Of a stretch of 64,000 nt of DNA, positions 1-8,517 are shown in pieces. The stretch's first letter is position 1. Each line of letters begins with the position of its first letter. The DNA comes from an uncultured Siphonobacter sp. (GTDB lineage Bacteria; Bacteroidota; Bacteroidia; Cytophagales; Spirosomataceae), in contig CAJYIW010000004.1 of the NCBI GenBank assembly GCA_913775095.1, positions 1 to 64,000 of the forward strand. Reading direction: 5' to 3'. The translations under genes were made by a program, and so were the position numbers. The notes beneath the pieces were generated by a model. It did not search any database. It was given only the letters and a program-made list of their open reading frames with translations, and was not told the DNA's origin.

Positions 1-1902
1 GCTCTGAAAATTCTGAATCAGGAGCCCTATTCCAAAGAAAATATTCTGGGAACACTGGTCATTGATTCGTCCAACGTTCACATTCTTAAACAGCAAACGG
101 AAAAAATCGTTGATCAGCGACAGGATATTAAAAGTCAGCAGGTACGGATTGAGGAGCAGAATCGGCTCTATGCCAGTCAGCAGACGGTGTTGTATATTCT
201 GGGAGCTTCTCTACTAACGGCCATCGTTTTTGCCGGAATTGCCTATAAATCCCTCCGTTCCAACCGACGCATCACCCAGCAGCTGAAAAACCAGAACGAA
301 GAAATCTCGGCCCAGCGAAATACCATCGCCGAACTTGCCGAGCAGGCCCGCCAGTCAACGGAAGCAAAGCTGGGTTTCTTTACCAATTTTTCCCACGAAC
401 TACGCACGCCCCTAACCCTGATTCTGGGTCCCGTAGAAGAGTTACTGGCGGCTCATCCCGCCGAAAGTAATCAGCGGAAAGACCTGGAGGCCATTCAGAG
501 AAATGCCCACTGGCTGTTGAAACTTATTAACCAGCTCATTGATTTCCGGAAAATTGAGGTAGGCAAAATGCCCTTACACGTAGCGGAGTATGATCTCGTG
601 AGTTTCACACGTACGCTGCTTCAGGCTTTTGAGAAAACGGCCCGCCGCCGAACCATACAGTTACGGTTTTTACCCAGCGAAGCCATGATCAAGGCCTGGT
701 TTGATGCCAATTTGCTGGATAAGGTGATTGTGAATCTGCTGTCGAATGCGTTCAAATTCACGCCTGATCACGGTACGATAACAGTGGTGCTTCAGCAGCG
801 TGATTCAGAAGATACCATTCGGCTAAGTGTGGAAGATACCGGACCCGGCCTGAGTGAAGAACAGCAAAGCCGCGTGTTTGAGTGGTTTTATCAGGGTAAT
901 GAATCCACCGGAGTGGGGTCCGGAATCGGTCTGGCACTGGCGAAAGAACTCATTCAGCTTCATCACGGTACCATCCGTGTGCGGAGCCAGGTCGGCAAAG
1001 GAACCAGTTTCGAGATCAGTCTGCCCGCCGGAAAACCCGTGTACGCTCAGGATGAAATCAGGGTCGAACCCTTAGTGGCCGAACCGGAATGGAGCCTGCC
1101 CGAGCCGGAACCAGAAACCGACCACTCGCTGAGCCCTCAGTCGGCGAGCATCCTGCTCATTGAAGATAATCTGGAGCTGCGGTCTTTTCTGTCCCGGAAA
1201 TTAAAACCGTCCTTTCAGGTGCTGGAAGCTGCCGATGGACTGACCGGATTAAATCTGGCCATCGAGGCCCTCCCGGATCTGATTATTTCGGATGTGATGA
1301 TGCCCGGAACCTCGGGTATCCATCTGATTGATACCCTGAAACAGGACTGGCGAACATCACATATTCCCATCATTCTGTTAACGGCCCGCACGGCTCAGGA
1401 GCAGCAGCTGGAGGGCGTTCAGGCGGGAGCGGATCTGTACCTGACCAAACCCTTCGAGCCCGCTTTTCTCCTGGAAAGCCTGAAGACCTTACTTCGCAAC
1501 CGTCAGCTGGTGCGGGAACATTTCCGACGGGAGCTGTCGATTGATACCACCGTGCCCGCTTCTCAGAAAGTAGATCGGAAATTCATTCAGGAATTAGCTA
1601 CGCTGGTGGAAAAGAATCTGAATCGCTCGGATTTAAGCGTGGAGGAATTAGCCCGTGAAATGGGGCTTTCCCGGGTACAACTTTATCGTAAGGTAAAAGC
1701 CCTGCTGGATTGTGGAGTAACCGACTTCATTCAGAACATTCGCCTGACCAAAGCCCGGGAGCTATTGTCCACCCAAAGCTTAACCATTGCGGATGTCGCT
1801 TATCAGGTAGGCTTTTCTTCTCCCACGTATTTTTCAACAGCTTTTAAAGCCAAATACACGATTTCACCCTCCGACTTTAAAAATTTGCACCAGAAAACTT
1901 AA
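1..1902 (+). CDS. Hybrid two-component regulator (HTCS), 5' truncated by window
   Basis: The reading frame is open from base 1, so the N-terminus lies outside the window. The first ~60 codons encode the end of a periplasmic domain (VIDSSNVHILKQQ), then a helical linker, one membrane segment (about codons 63-83) and a second linker. A HisKA domain follows with the phospho-acceptor His at codon 132 (SHELRTP), then HATPase_c (N, G1 and G2 boxes), a receiver domain with Asp at codon 431 (SDVMMPG), and a C-terminal AraC-type helix-turn-helix. The periplasmic tail resembles the sugar-binding-protein sensors of fructose-responsive HTCS such as Bacteroides BT1754; this is family knowledge. Its place ahead of a sugar porter, SusCD and GH32 supports a fructose/fructan sensor. 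The ligand is inferred, because the binding pocket is not in view. Confidence 0.93.
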   Translation, partial: ALKILNQEPYSKENILGTLVIDSSNVHILKQQTEKIVDQRQDIKSQQVRIEEQNRLYASQQTVLYILGASLLTAIVFAGIAYKSLRSNRRITQQLKNQNEEISAQRNTIAELAEQARQSTEAKLGFFTNFSHELRTPLTLILGPVEELLAAHPAESNQRKDLEAIQRNAHWLLKLINQLIDFRKIEVGKMPLHVAEYDLVSFTRTLLQAFEKTARRRTIQLRFLPSEAMIKAWFDANLLDKVIVNLLSNAFKFTPDHGTITVVLQQRDSEDTIRLSVEDTGPGLSEEQQSRVFEWFYQGNESTGVGSGIGLALAKELIQLHHGTIRVRSQVGKGTSFEISLPAGKPVYAQDEIRVEPLVAEPEWSLPEPEPETDHSLSPQSASILLIEDNLELRSFLSRKLKPSFQVLEAADGLTGLNLAIEALPDLIISDVMMPGTSGIHLIDTLKQDWRTSHIPIILLTARTAQEQQLEGVQAGADLYLTKPFEPAFLLESLKTLLRNRQLVREHFRRELSIDTTVPASQKVDRKFIQELATLVEKNLNRSDLSVEELAREMGLSRVQLYRKVKALLDCGVTDFIQNIRLTKARELLSTQSLTIADVAYQVGFSSPTYFSTAFKAKYTISPSDFKNLHQKT

Positions 1903-1905
1903 GGA

Positions 1906-1940
1906 TGTAACAAAATTGAACGGCGTGTAACCTCATTGAA
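1906..1940 (+). promoter_or_regulatory. Two-copy direct repeat, 20-bp period: candidate HTCS operator
   Basis: Two 15-base copies of TGTAACnnnATTGAA start at 1906 and 1926, exactly 20 bp apart, directly after the regulator's stop codon and about 160 bp upstream of the sugar porter start. AraC-type output domains typically bind direct repeats spaced by about two helical turns. The assignment as a binding site is inference from position and spacing. Confidence 0.55.
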
Positions 1941-2098
1941 AGGATTATTGGTTCAAAATATTATAGAAATAATACAATAGTGCTGGATTAGAGAGCATTA
2001 GCCGTCAGGAAGCATCAGGTATCAAAGTTTAACTATTTTGAGATTGAATTTAATTATCAGGAGGAAGAAACGAGACAGTTTTGTTGAAAAATTCCTCT

Positions 2099-3412
2099 AT
2101 GAAAAAAGTTTTTCTCTGGTCGATTGTCATTGCTCTCGGAGGCTTTCTCTTCGGTTTTGACACCGCTGTTATCTCGGGTGCCGAACGGTCCATCCAGGTA
2201 TTATGGAACCTCAGCGTCTTTGAACACGGCTTAACGGTTTCGATTGCTTTAATAGGCACGGTACTGGGAGCTTTGCTGGGAGGGATTCCTTCCGATCGCC
2301 TCGGACGCCGGAAAACGCTGCTGGGCGTGGCAGCCTTATACTTGGTTTCTTCGCTGGGTGCCGCCCTTTCCCCCACGTGGGTACCCTTTTTGTTTTTCCG
2401 TTTTATTGGTGGTCTGGGTGTAGGAGCCTCTTCGGTCACGGCTCCGTTATATATTTCCGAAATTTCTCCGGCCCGTTCCCGGGGCCGAATGGTAGCCTTA
2501 TTTCAGACGAATGTGGTCTTCGGAATCCTGATTGCCTACCTCTCCAATTATGCCTTCGAAGGCATTGGTGAAAATGCCTGGCGTTGGATGCTGGGCGTAC
2601 AGGCCGTTCCATCCTTGCTTTTTCTGATGTTGTTGCTGGGTGTTCCTGAAAGTCCCCGCTGGTTAATTACCAAACTGGGGAAAATAGAAGAAGCCCGCGA
2701 AGTATTACGGATCATTAATCCGGCAGATTACGAAAAAGACGTACAAGCCATTCAGGCGAGTCAGTATGTTCAGGAAGAACAGTCGGAAAACCTCTGGGCC
2801 AAATCCAACCGTTTTCCTGTTATTCTGGCGGTGGTGTTTGCGTTCTTCAATCAGGTTTCCGGTATTAACGCCATCATCTATTACGCTCCACGGATTTTCG
2901 AAATGGCTGGCTTCGAAAAAAGCTCTTCCTTGCTTTCTACCACGGGGATTGGGCTGGTAAACTTCTGCTTTACGCTGCTAGCCATGAACTTCATTGACCG
3001 TTTCGGTCGCCGGACGCTGATGCTGATTGGTTCGTTCGGCGTGATTGGAACCCTGGCCCTGGTGGCCCGTGCGTTCTATACGCAGCAGTTTGATGCCGTA
3101 CCCTATTACCTCTTCGTGTACATCGCCTTCTTCGCATTTTCACAGGGAGCCGTAATCTGGGTGTTTATCTCCGAAATCTTTCCGAATAGTGTTCGGGCCA
3201 AGGGACAGGCTTTGGGCAGTTTCACGCACTGGTTCATGGCCGCTCTCATTGCCTTTACGTTTCCTTACCTCTCTGAACAACTGGGCGGTGGACACACCTT
3301 TTCCTTCTTTGCCATCATGATGTGCCTGCAATTGATCTTCGTCTGGCGGATCATGCCCGAAACGAAAGGCACCAGCCTGGAGCAAATGGACAAGACGCTC
3401 GTCATTCATTAA
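2099..3412 (+). CDS. MFS sugar porter (probable fructose importer)
   Basis: A 437-residue major facilitator of the sugar porter family, in the inner membrane. Family signatures in order are FLFGFDTAVISGA in helix 1, DRLGRRK after helix 2, PESPRWL at the end of the first half, FFNQVSGINAIIYYAP in helix 7, DRFGRRT and a terminal PETKGTSLEQMD. About twelve hydrophobic segments are visible. I chose the ATG at 2099; a TTG at 2081 would add six residues and lies nearer the purine-rich stretch at 2059-2067, so the start is not certain. As first gene after the regulator and before SusCD/GH32, it most likely imports the fructose released from fructan, as BT1758 does in Bacteroides. The substrate is inferred from context. 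Confidence 0.9.
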   Translation: MKKVFLWSIVIALGGFLFGFDTAVISGAERSIQVLWNLSVFEHGLTVSIALIGTVLGALLGGIPSDRLGRRKTLLGVAALYLVSSLGAALSPTWVPFLFFRFIGGLGVGASSVTAPLYISEISPARSRGRMVALFQTNVVFGILIAYLSNYAFEGIGENAWRWMLGVQAVPSLLFLMLLLGVPESPRWLITKLGKIEEAREVLRIINPADYEKDVQAIQASQYVQEEQSENLWAKSNRFPVILAVVFAFFNQVSGINAIIYYAPRIFEMAGFEKSSSLLSTTGIGLVNFCFTLLAMNFIDRFGRRTLMLIGSFGVIGTLALVARAFYTQQFDAVPYYLFVYIAFFAFSQGAVIWVFISEIFPNSVRAKGQALGSFTHWFMAALIAFTFPYLSEQLGGGHTFSFFAIMMCLQLIFVWRIMPETKGTSLEQMDKTLVIH

Positions 3413-3573
3413 TACGTTGAAATCACCCTAAACAATTACTGAACCAAATCTATGAACGTCATGCTTCGCACGTCCCGAACGTGCCCGGGATCTCCGTGTC
3501 TCCTGCGGAGGCCAGTGGCGAAAACGCTACTCCCTGTAACGCCTTTTTCTACATACGTTAAACCTCAAAATCT
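3413..3573 (+). other. Intergenic with small hairpins between porter and susC
   Basis: A 161-bp gap. A 6-bp stem (gcacgt/acgtgc) spans 3468-3484, and a second short stem (ctccg/cggag) lies near 3492-3510. No clear T-tract follows, so neither is a convincing terminator. They could be processing or attenuation elements between the porter and the susC message. Confidence 0.3.
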
Positions 3574-6500
3574 ATGAAAAATCTTTTATTTTTTCTAAGC
3601 CTGTTCCTGATCTCGCAGGCGGCCTTTGCCCAGCGAATGCTGACGGGAACAGTGACGGACTCCAAAACCAAGGAAGTGCTGGTAGGAGCCAGTGTGCTGG
3701 GGGTGGGCAGTAATGCCGGTACTACTACGGACGCTCAGGGAAAATTCACCTTATCGATTCCCGCCACCGTTACCGCTATCAAAGTTTCCTACATTGGGTA
3801 TACCACGCAGGATGTACCCGTAACGGGTTTAAACAACGTGACGGTTGCTCTGGTGGAGGGCCAGCAGCTTTCGGAAGTCGTAGTTCTGGGTTATACCACC
3901 TCTAAAAAAGAAGATCTGACGGGTGCGGTAGCGGTGGTGGAAGTAGCCACGATCAAGAATACCAGTTCCGGTAACCCCATGCAGGCTTTACAGGGCCGCG
4001 TACCGGGTTTATACATCGAGAAAACCGGAACACCTTCGGGAGAAAGCAGCCGGATTCTGATTCGTGGAGCCAATACGCTGGGGAACAATGATCCTTTGTA
4101 CATTATCGACGGCGTGCCTACCAAACGGAGTCAGGTTTTTCAGAGTCTGAATGCCAGTGTCATTCAATCGGTTCAGGTGCTGAAAGATGCTTCCTCTGCT
4201 TCGATTTATGGCTCACGGGCTTCTAATGGGGTAATCATTGTAACTACTAAAAACGGAGCCAGTACGGATGGGAAAGTACACGTGCAACTGAACAGTAGTA
4301 TTACGACCCAATCCGAGAAACCCGAACGGTTCAAAATGCTGAATTCCGTGGATCGCGGACGGGCTTTATGGCAGGCTTCCGTCAATGACAAAGTAGATCC
4401 GGCTTCGGGTTACGGAGACATCTACTCGTTTGACTGGAACCGCGATTTCAATAATCCAGTGCTGAACAGTGTAACGGTGAAACCTTATGTAGGTGGCAAT
4501 ACGAACGTTCCGGCAGGCAATACTAACTGGCAGAAAGAAGTCTATAAAACGGGCATTGTGACGAATCAGGATCTGACGATTTCCAGCGGCAATACCAGTT
4601 CTTCGATTGCCGTGAACCTGAGTTACCTGAAAAATTCGGGCATGCTACGCTTCACCGATTACGAACGTATAACGGGTCGCGTTAACGCCATGACCAGCAA
4701 GTGGGACGGACGATTCAAGTTTGGCGTGAACCTTCAGGCGACGACTTCCAAGGAAACCCCCGTAGCCACTGATTTGGGCGGAGCTTCCGTGCCGGGCTTG
4801 GCCGTTACCATGGCTCCTACGATTCCGGTTTATACCACGACGGGTGAGTATGCGGGTCCGCTGGGTTCTGGTTATTCGGATCGCAATAACCCTTTGCACA
4901 TGCAGTACATCAACCGCTGGGATAAAATCAGACGGCCCTTTTTGTTTGGTAATGTGTACGCGGAGATCGAACCCGTTAATAACCTGATTTTCCGCTCGTC
5001 CGTGGGTATGGATAATTCCGGTTATTCTTTCAAAAACATTGAGCAATCCTTTTCGGAAGGGTTTATCTCGCGGTCGCTCAATAATATGACGCTGACAAAC
5101 ACCAAATTCTTAAGCCTGACCTGGACGAATACCCTGCGGTATAGTCTGGCTTTTGGTTCGCATAAACTGAATGCTCTGGTTGGGATCGAGGCCATTAAAG
5201 ACGATCAGGAAACGCTGTTGTCCTATCGGGAAAACTTTGCTGTGCAGACGGAAGACTACTTCGTGCTGAGTGCGGCTTCGGGCAACGCCAGCAGCATGGG
5301 AACGTCCACGGGAAGTCGCTTACTTTCACAGTTTGCCCGTGTCGACTACGCCTTTAGTGATCGGTATCTGGCGGCCTTGACCCTTCGCCGCGACGGTTCT
5401 TCCCGCTTTGGTTCTCAGAATCGCTACGGCTTTTTTCCTGCTGCTTCCGTCGGCTGGCGGATTGACCGTGAAGCTTTCCTGGCCAATTCCAAGCTGTTCA
5501 GTAACCTGAAGTTACGGGCGGGCGTCGGACGAATCGGGAATCAGGACATTGGGGACTTGGCCCGCTTCGGCTTATTCGAATCGCGTTACGGAACGCTGGC
5601 TTCCCAGGTAACCAACGGTCATAATGCCTTCTTTGACCAATACTGGAACGTCGGAACGGCTTACGATTTAAACGGTTCGAAGAGCGGCACCTTACCCTCG
5701 GGCTTCGTGCAGACCCAGGGAGCAAATACGGCTCTCAAGTGGGAGACGACGGATGAACTGAACGTCGGTCTGGACTTTGCTTTCCTGAACGGAAGCCTGT
5801 ACGGGTCACTGGACGTATTCAGTCGTGAAACGCGGGACATCCTCATTAAACCTCCCGTTGCCTCAGCCGTGGGTGAAGGTCAGTTGCGTTTTGTGAATGG
5901 AGCTACCAAAACCAACAAAGGTTTTGAGTTATCACTCGGCTACAATGGCAAGCCCGTGGGTGACTTTACCTACAGTGTTTTCGCCAACGTCAGCCGCTTC
6001 CGCGATAAAATCACGGTGCTTCCCGAAGAAGTTCGTTCGGCCTTTGCGGGTAATGCCGTCACTACCATCATCGGTCATTCTCAACTGGATCTGTTCGGGT
6101 ATCGTACCGAGGGAATCTTCCAGAATCAGGCGGAAGTGGATGGCCATGCCAAACAGGTAGGGGCCGCTCCGGGTCGGATTCGGTACCGCGATCTGAATAA
6201 CGATGGCGTAATCAATGCTCTGGATCAGGAGTTTTTCGGAACAACCTTACCCGGTCTGGAATACAGTGCCCGCATTGATCTGGGGTATAAAAACTTCGAT
6301 TTCTCCCTCTTCGGATCGGGTATTGCGGGTCGTACGGGCTTTGATCCGTATACCTTCTACAATGACTTCATTCGCGGACGAGATAACGTAGGCCCCGGCG
6401 TGTTCAGAGCCTGGACGCCCCAGAACCCCACCTCAACGGTTCCGGCGTTAACGCTGTCGGACGGCAATGATGAAACACGGAGTTCAGATTATTTCAACGT

Positions 6501-6723
6501 GAACACGTCGTACTTCAAAATCCGTAACGCTCAGATTGGGTACACCTTACCCAAAACCACCGTGCAGGGCTGGGGTCTGGGCAGTGTTCGGCTGTACGTC
6601 ATGGGAGAAAACCTGCTCTGGATTAAAAGCAAAAGCTTCCAGGGTCCTGATCCTGAACGGACTACCCTGGATGCCATTCCCGTACCCCGTGCCTACACGT
6701 TTGGTTTAAATGTATCCTTCTAA
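3574..6723 (+). CDS. SusC-like TonB-dependent outer-membrane transporter
   Basis: A 1049-residue SusC-family transporter that would carry oligosaccharides across the outer membrane using TonB energy. It begins with a signal peptide ending in AFAQ at residue 20. A carboxypeptidase-regulatory-like domain (about 22-110) and a TonB-box-like segment (LSEVVVLGY) follow, then the plug with SusC signatures (LQGRVPGLYIEKTG, DPLYIIDGVPT, VLKDASSASIYGSRASNGVI), and a long beta-barrel ending in the aromatic residue of LNVSF. Only 16 bases separate it from the SusD gene, so the two are co-transcribed and should form the usual SusCD pair. Fructo-oligosaccharide as cargo is inferred from the adjacent GH32 enzyme and the sugar porter. 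Confidence 0.95.
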   Translation: MKNLLFFLSLFLISQAAFAQRMLTGTVTDSKTKEVLVGASVLGVGSNAGTTTDAQGKFTLSIPATVTAIKVSYIGYTTQDVPVTGLNNVTVALVEGQQLSEVVVLGYTTSKKEDLTGAVAVVEVATIKNTSSGNPMQALQGRVPGLYIEKTGTPSGESSRILIRGANTLGNNDPLYIIDGVPTKRSQVFQSLNASVIQSVQVLKDASSASIYGSRASNGVIIVTTKNGASTDGKVHVQLNSSITTQSEKPERFKMLNSVDRGRALWQASVNDKVDPASGYGDIYSFDWNRDFNNPVLNSVTVKPYVGGNTNVPAGNTNWQKEVYKTGIVTNQDLTISSGNTSSSIAVNLSYLKNSGMLRFTDYERITGRVNAMTSKWDGRFKFGVNLQATTSKETPVATDLGGASVPGLAVTMAPTIPVYTTTGEYAGPLGSGYSDRNNPLHMQYINRWDKIRRPFLFGNVYAEIEPVNNLIFRSSVGMDNSGYSFKNIEQSFSEGFISRSLNNMTLTNTKFLSLTWTNTLRYSLAFGSHKLNALVGIEAIKDDQETLLSYRENFAVQTEDYFVLSAASGNASSMGTSTGSRLLSQFARVDYAFSDRYLAALTLRRDGSSRFGSQNRYGFFPAASVGWRIDREAFLANSKLFSNLKLRAGVGRIGNQDIGDLARFGLFESRYGTLASQVTNGHNAFFDQYWNVGTAYDLNGSKSGTLPSGFVQTQGANTALKWETTDELNVGLDFAFLNGSLYGSLDVFSRETRDILIKPPVASAVGEGQLRFVNGATKTNKGFELSLGYNGKPVGDFTYSVFANVSRFRDKITVLPEEVRSAFAGNAVTTIIGHSQLDLFGYRTEGIFQNQAEVDGHAKQVGAAPGRIRYRDLNNDGVINALDQEFFGTTLPGLEYSARIDLGYKNFDFSLFGSGIAGRTGFDPYTFYNDFIRGRDNVGPGVFRAWTPQNPTSTVPALTLSDGNDETRSSDYFNVNTSYFKIRNAQIGYTLPKTTVQGWGLGSVRLYVMGENLLWIKSKSFQGPDPERTTLDAIPVPRAYTFGLNVSF

Positions 6724-6739
6724 ACCGCTTCCTTTTGTT

Positions 6740-8455
6740 ATGAAAACTATTTTTCGCACCCTACTTTTTGCTTCAGGAATCGCTCTGGTTTCCTCCTGCA
6801 ATAACTTTCTGGAGTATCAGCCCAAGGGCACGCTCTCCTCGGATCAGGTAACGTCGGCCTCCAATGCGGAAGCTCTGGTTACCTCGGCTTATGCCGGCAT
6901 TGGTAATGCCGATATGATTGGTCCCATCGCCAGCATGTGGGTCTACGGTAGTGTTCGTTCGGACGATGCCTACAAGGGCGGCGGCGGCGTGGCGGACTTG
7001 CAGGATATTAACTTCTACGAGCAGTATAACCTCACGCAGGCTCAGCAGGGCGGCGGGTTTTATCACCCCTTAACCTGGGAGAACTACTATAAGGCCATTT
7101 CAAGAGCCAACGTCGGCATTCGCTCGCTAACGAATCTGTCTGACACGGATTTCCCATCGAAAAAGACGCGTCTGGCCGAATTGCGTTTCCTGCGGGGACA
7201 TTCGCACTTTATGCTGAAAATGCTTTTCAAGAACATTCCGTTTGTCGATGAAACGCTGAGCAACGATCAGATTCTGGCTACGTCTAATCGTCAGGGGACG
7301 AATGATGCCTTGTGGGAGAAAATTGCTACTGATTTTCAGTATGCTCTGGATAACCTGCCCGTTTCGCAAAGCCAGCCGGGTCGTGCCAACCAGTACGCAG
7401 CGGCGGCATATCTGGCCAAAACGCGATTGTATCAGGCCTATGAGCAGAATGACAATCACCGGGTGACGAACATCAACCGGACGCGTTTGCAACAGGTCGT
7501 CGAATTAACGCAGAAAGTAATCAGTTCGGGTAAGTACGACCTCCATCCGGATTTTGCCCAGAACTTTCTGCCCGAATTTGATAACGGCATGGAATCCGTT
7601 TTTGCGATTCAGTTTTCCATCAATGACGGTACTACGCTGGGACGTTTGAACACCGAAAACGGCCTTAATTACCCGCACGGAGCCCCTCAGTACGGTTGCT
7701 GTGGGTTTCACCAGCCCAGTCAGAACTTAGCCAATGCCTTCGGAACGGATGCCAATGGCTTGCCCAAGTTTGATTCGTTTAATACTACCGAAATTGATTT
7801 CAAGACGGCCACGGTAGACCCCCGCGTGGATCACTCAATTGGCATTGATGGTCACCCGTACAAGTACAACGCCAGCTCTCCTTACAGCAACAGCTGGGTT
7901 CGCGATCCGGGGGTATATGGCTATTTCCAGAGTATGAAAGAACAGCAACTGGCTACGAGTCAGTTTTTCAAAAAGCAGGGTCCTTTTATTGGAGTAGCGA
8001 AAAATGTGGACGTGATCCGTTACGCCGATGTACTGCTCTGGCAGGCCGAAGCCTACATTGAGCTGGGTCAGCCCGAATTGGCTCGTCCGCTAATTAACAA
8101 AATCAGAACCCGGGCCGCCGCCAGTACGGGCCGCACCAAGAAAGCCGACGGTACGGATCCCTCGAAATACCTGATTAAAACGTACGACGCTTCGGGCTGG
8201 ACTCAGGCTTATGCTCGTCGGGCTTTGCAATGGGAACGCCGACTGGAATTTGCTCTGGAAAGTCCCCGTTTCTTTGATCTGGTCCGCTGGGGCATCGCTG
8301 CTGAAACCCTGAACGCTTATCTGGCGAAAGAAAAAACCAGACATTCCTTCCTCAGTGGAGCCAGTTTTACGGCGGGCCGCGATGAATACCTGCCGATTCC
8401 GCAACGCGAAATCAACTTTACCAAAGGCCTGTACATTCAAAATCCAGGCTATTAA
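6740..8455 (+). CDS. SusD-like glycan-binding lipoprotein
   Basis: A 571-residue SusD/RagB family lipoprotein, partner lid of the SusC above. The ATG at 6740 gives a clean lipoprotein signal with lipobox VSSC and the lipidated Cys at residue 20; a longer frame from 6710 would put a non-signal tail in front and overlap susC. Typical SusD features are FLEYQPKGTLS just after the Cys, the TPR-like helices (RAELRFLRGHSHF type region), the YADVLLWQAEAYIELGQ motif, and the C-terminal RRLEFALESPRFFDLVRWG with a final IPQREINFTKGLYIQNPGY-type ending. A glycan-binding role is known for the family. Specificity for fructan is context-based. Confidence 0.95.
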   Translation: MKTIFRTLLFASGIALVSSCNNFLEYQPKGTLSSDQVTSASNAEALVTSAYAGIGNADMIGPIASMWVYGSVRSDDAYKGGGGVADLQDINFYEQYNLTQAQQGGGFYHPLTWENYYKAISRANVGIRSLTNLSDTDFPSKKTRLAELRFLRGHSHFMLKMLFKNIPFVDETLSNDQILATSNRQGTNDALWEKIATDFQYALDNLPVSQSQPGRANQYAAAAYLAKTRLYQAYEQNDNHRVTNINRTRLQQVVELTQKVISSGKYDLHPDFAQNFLPEFDNGMESVFAIQFSINDGTTLGRLNTENGLNYPHGAPQYGCCGFHQPSQNLANAFGTDANGLPKFDSFNTTEIDFKTATVDPRVDHSIGIDGHPYKYNASSPYSNSWVRDPGVYGYFQSMKEQQLATSQFFKKQGPFIGVAKNVDVIRYADVLLWQAEAYIELGQPELARPLINKIRTRAAASTGRTKKADGTDPSKYLIKTYDASGWTQAYARRALQWERRLEFALESPRFFDLVRWGIAAETLNAYLAKEKTRHSFLSGASFTAGRDEYLPIPQREINFTKGLYIQNPGY

Positions 8456-8469
8456 TTTACTTTAGTGTC

Positions 8470-8508
8470 AGTCGGCTGAATGGTCTGATCCATTCAGCCG
8501 ACTTTTAA
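8470..8508 (+). terminator. Strong hairpin between susD and GH32 gene
   Basis: A perfect 14-bp stem (8470-8483 with 8490-8503) has a 6-base loop and is followed by a short T run, 10 bases before the GH32 start. It lies inside the presumed operon, so it may act as a partial terminator or an mRNA-stabilising 3' end for the susCD message. Confidence 0.7.
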
Positions 8509-8517
8509 CCTTTTATT

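Noticed and set aside
2050-2439. 129-codon minus-strand frame
   Set aside because: It lies within the sugar porter gene and is Pro/Lys-rich shadow translation.
6710-6739. Longer start for the first SusD
   Set aside because: It overlaps susC and would push the lipoprotein signal inside the protein; the ATG at 6740 fits the lipobox.
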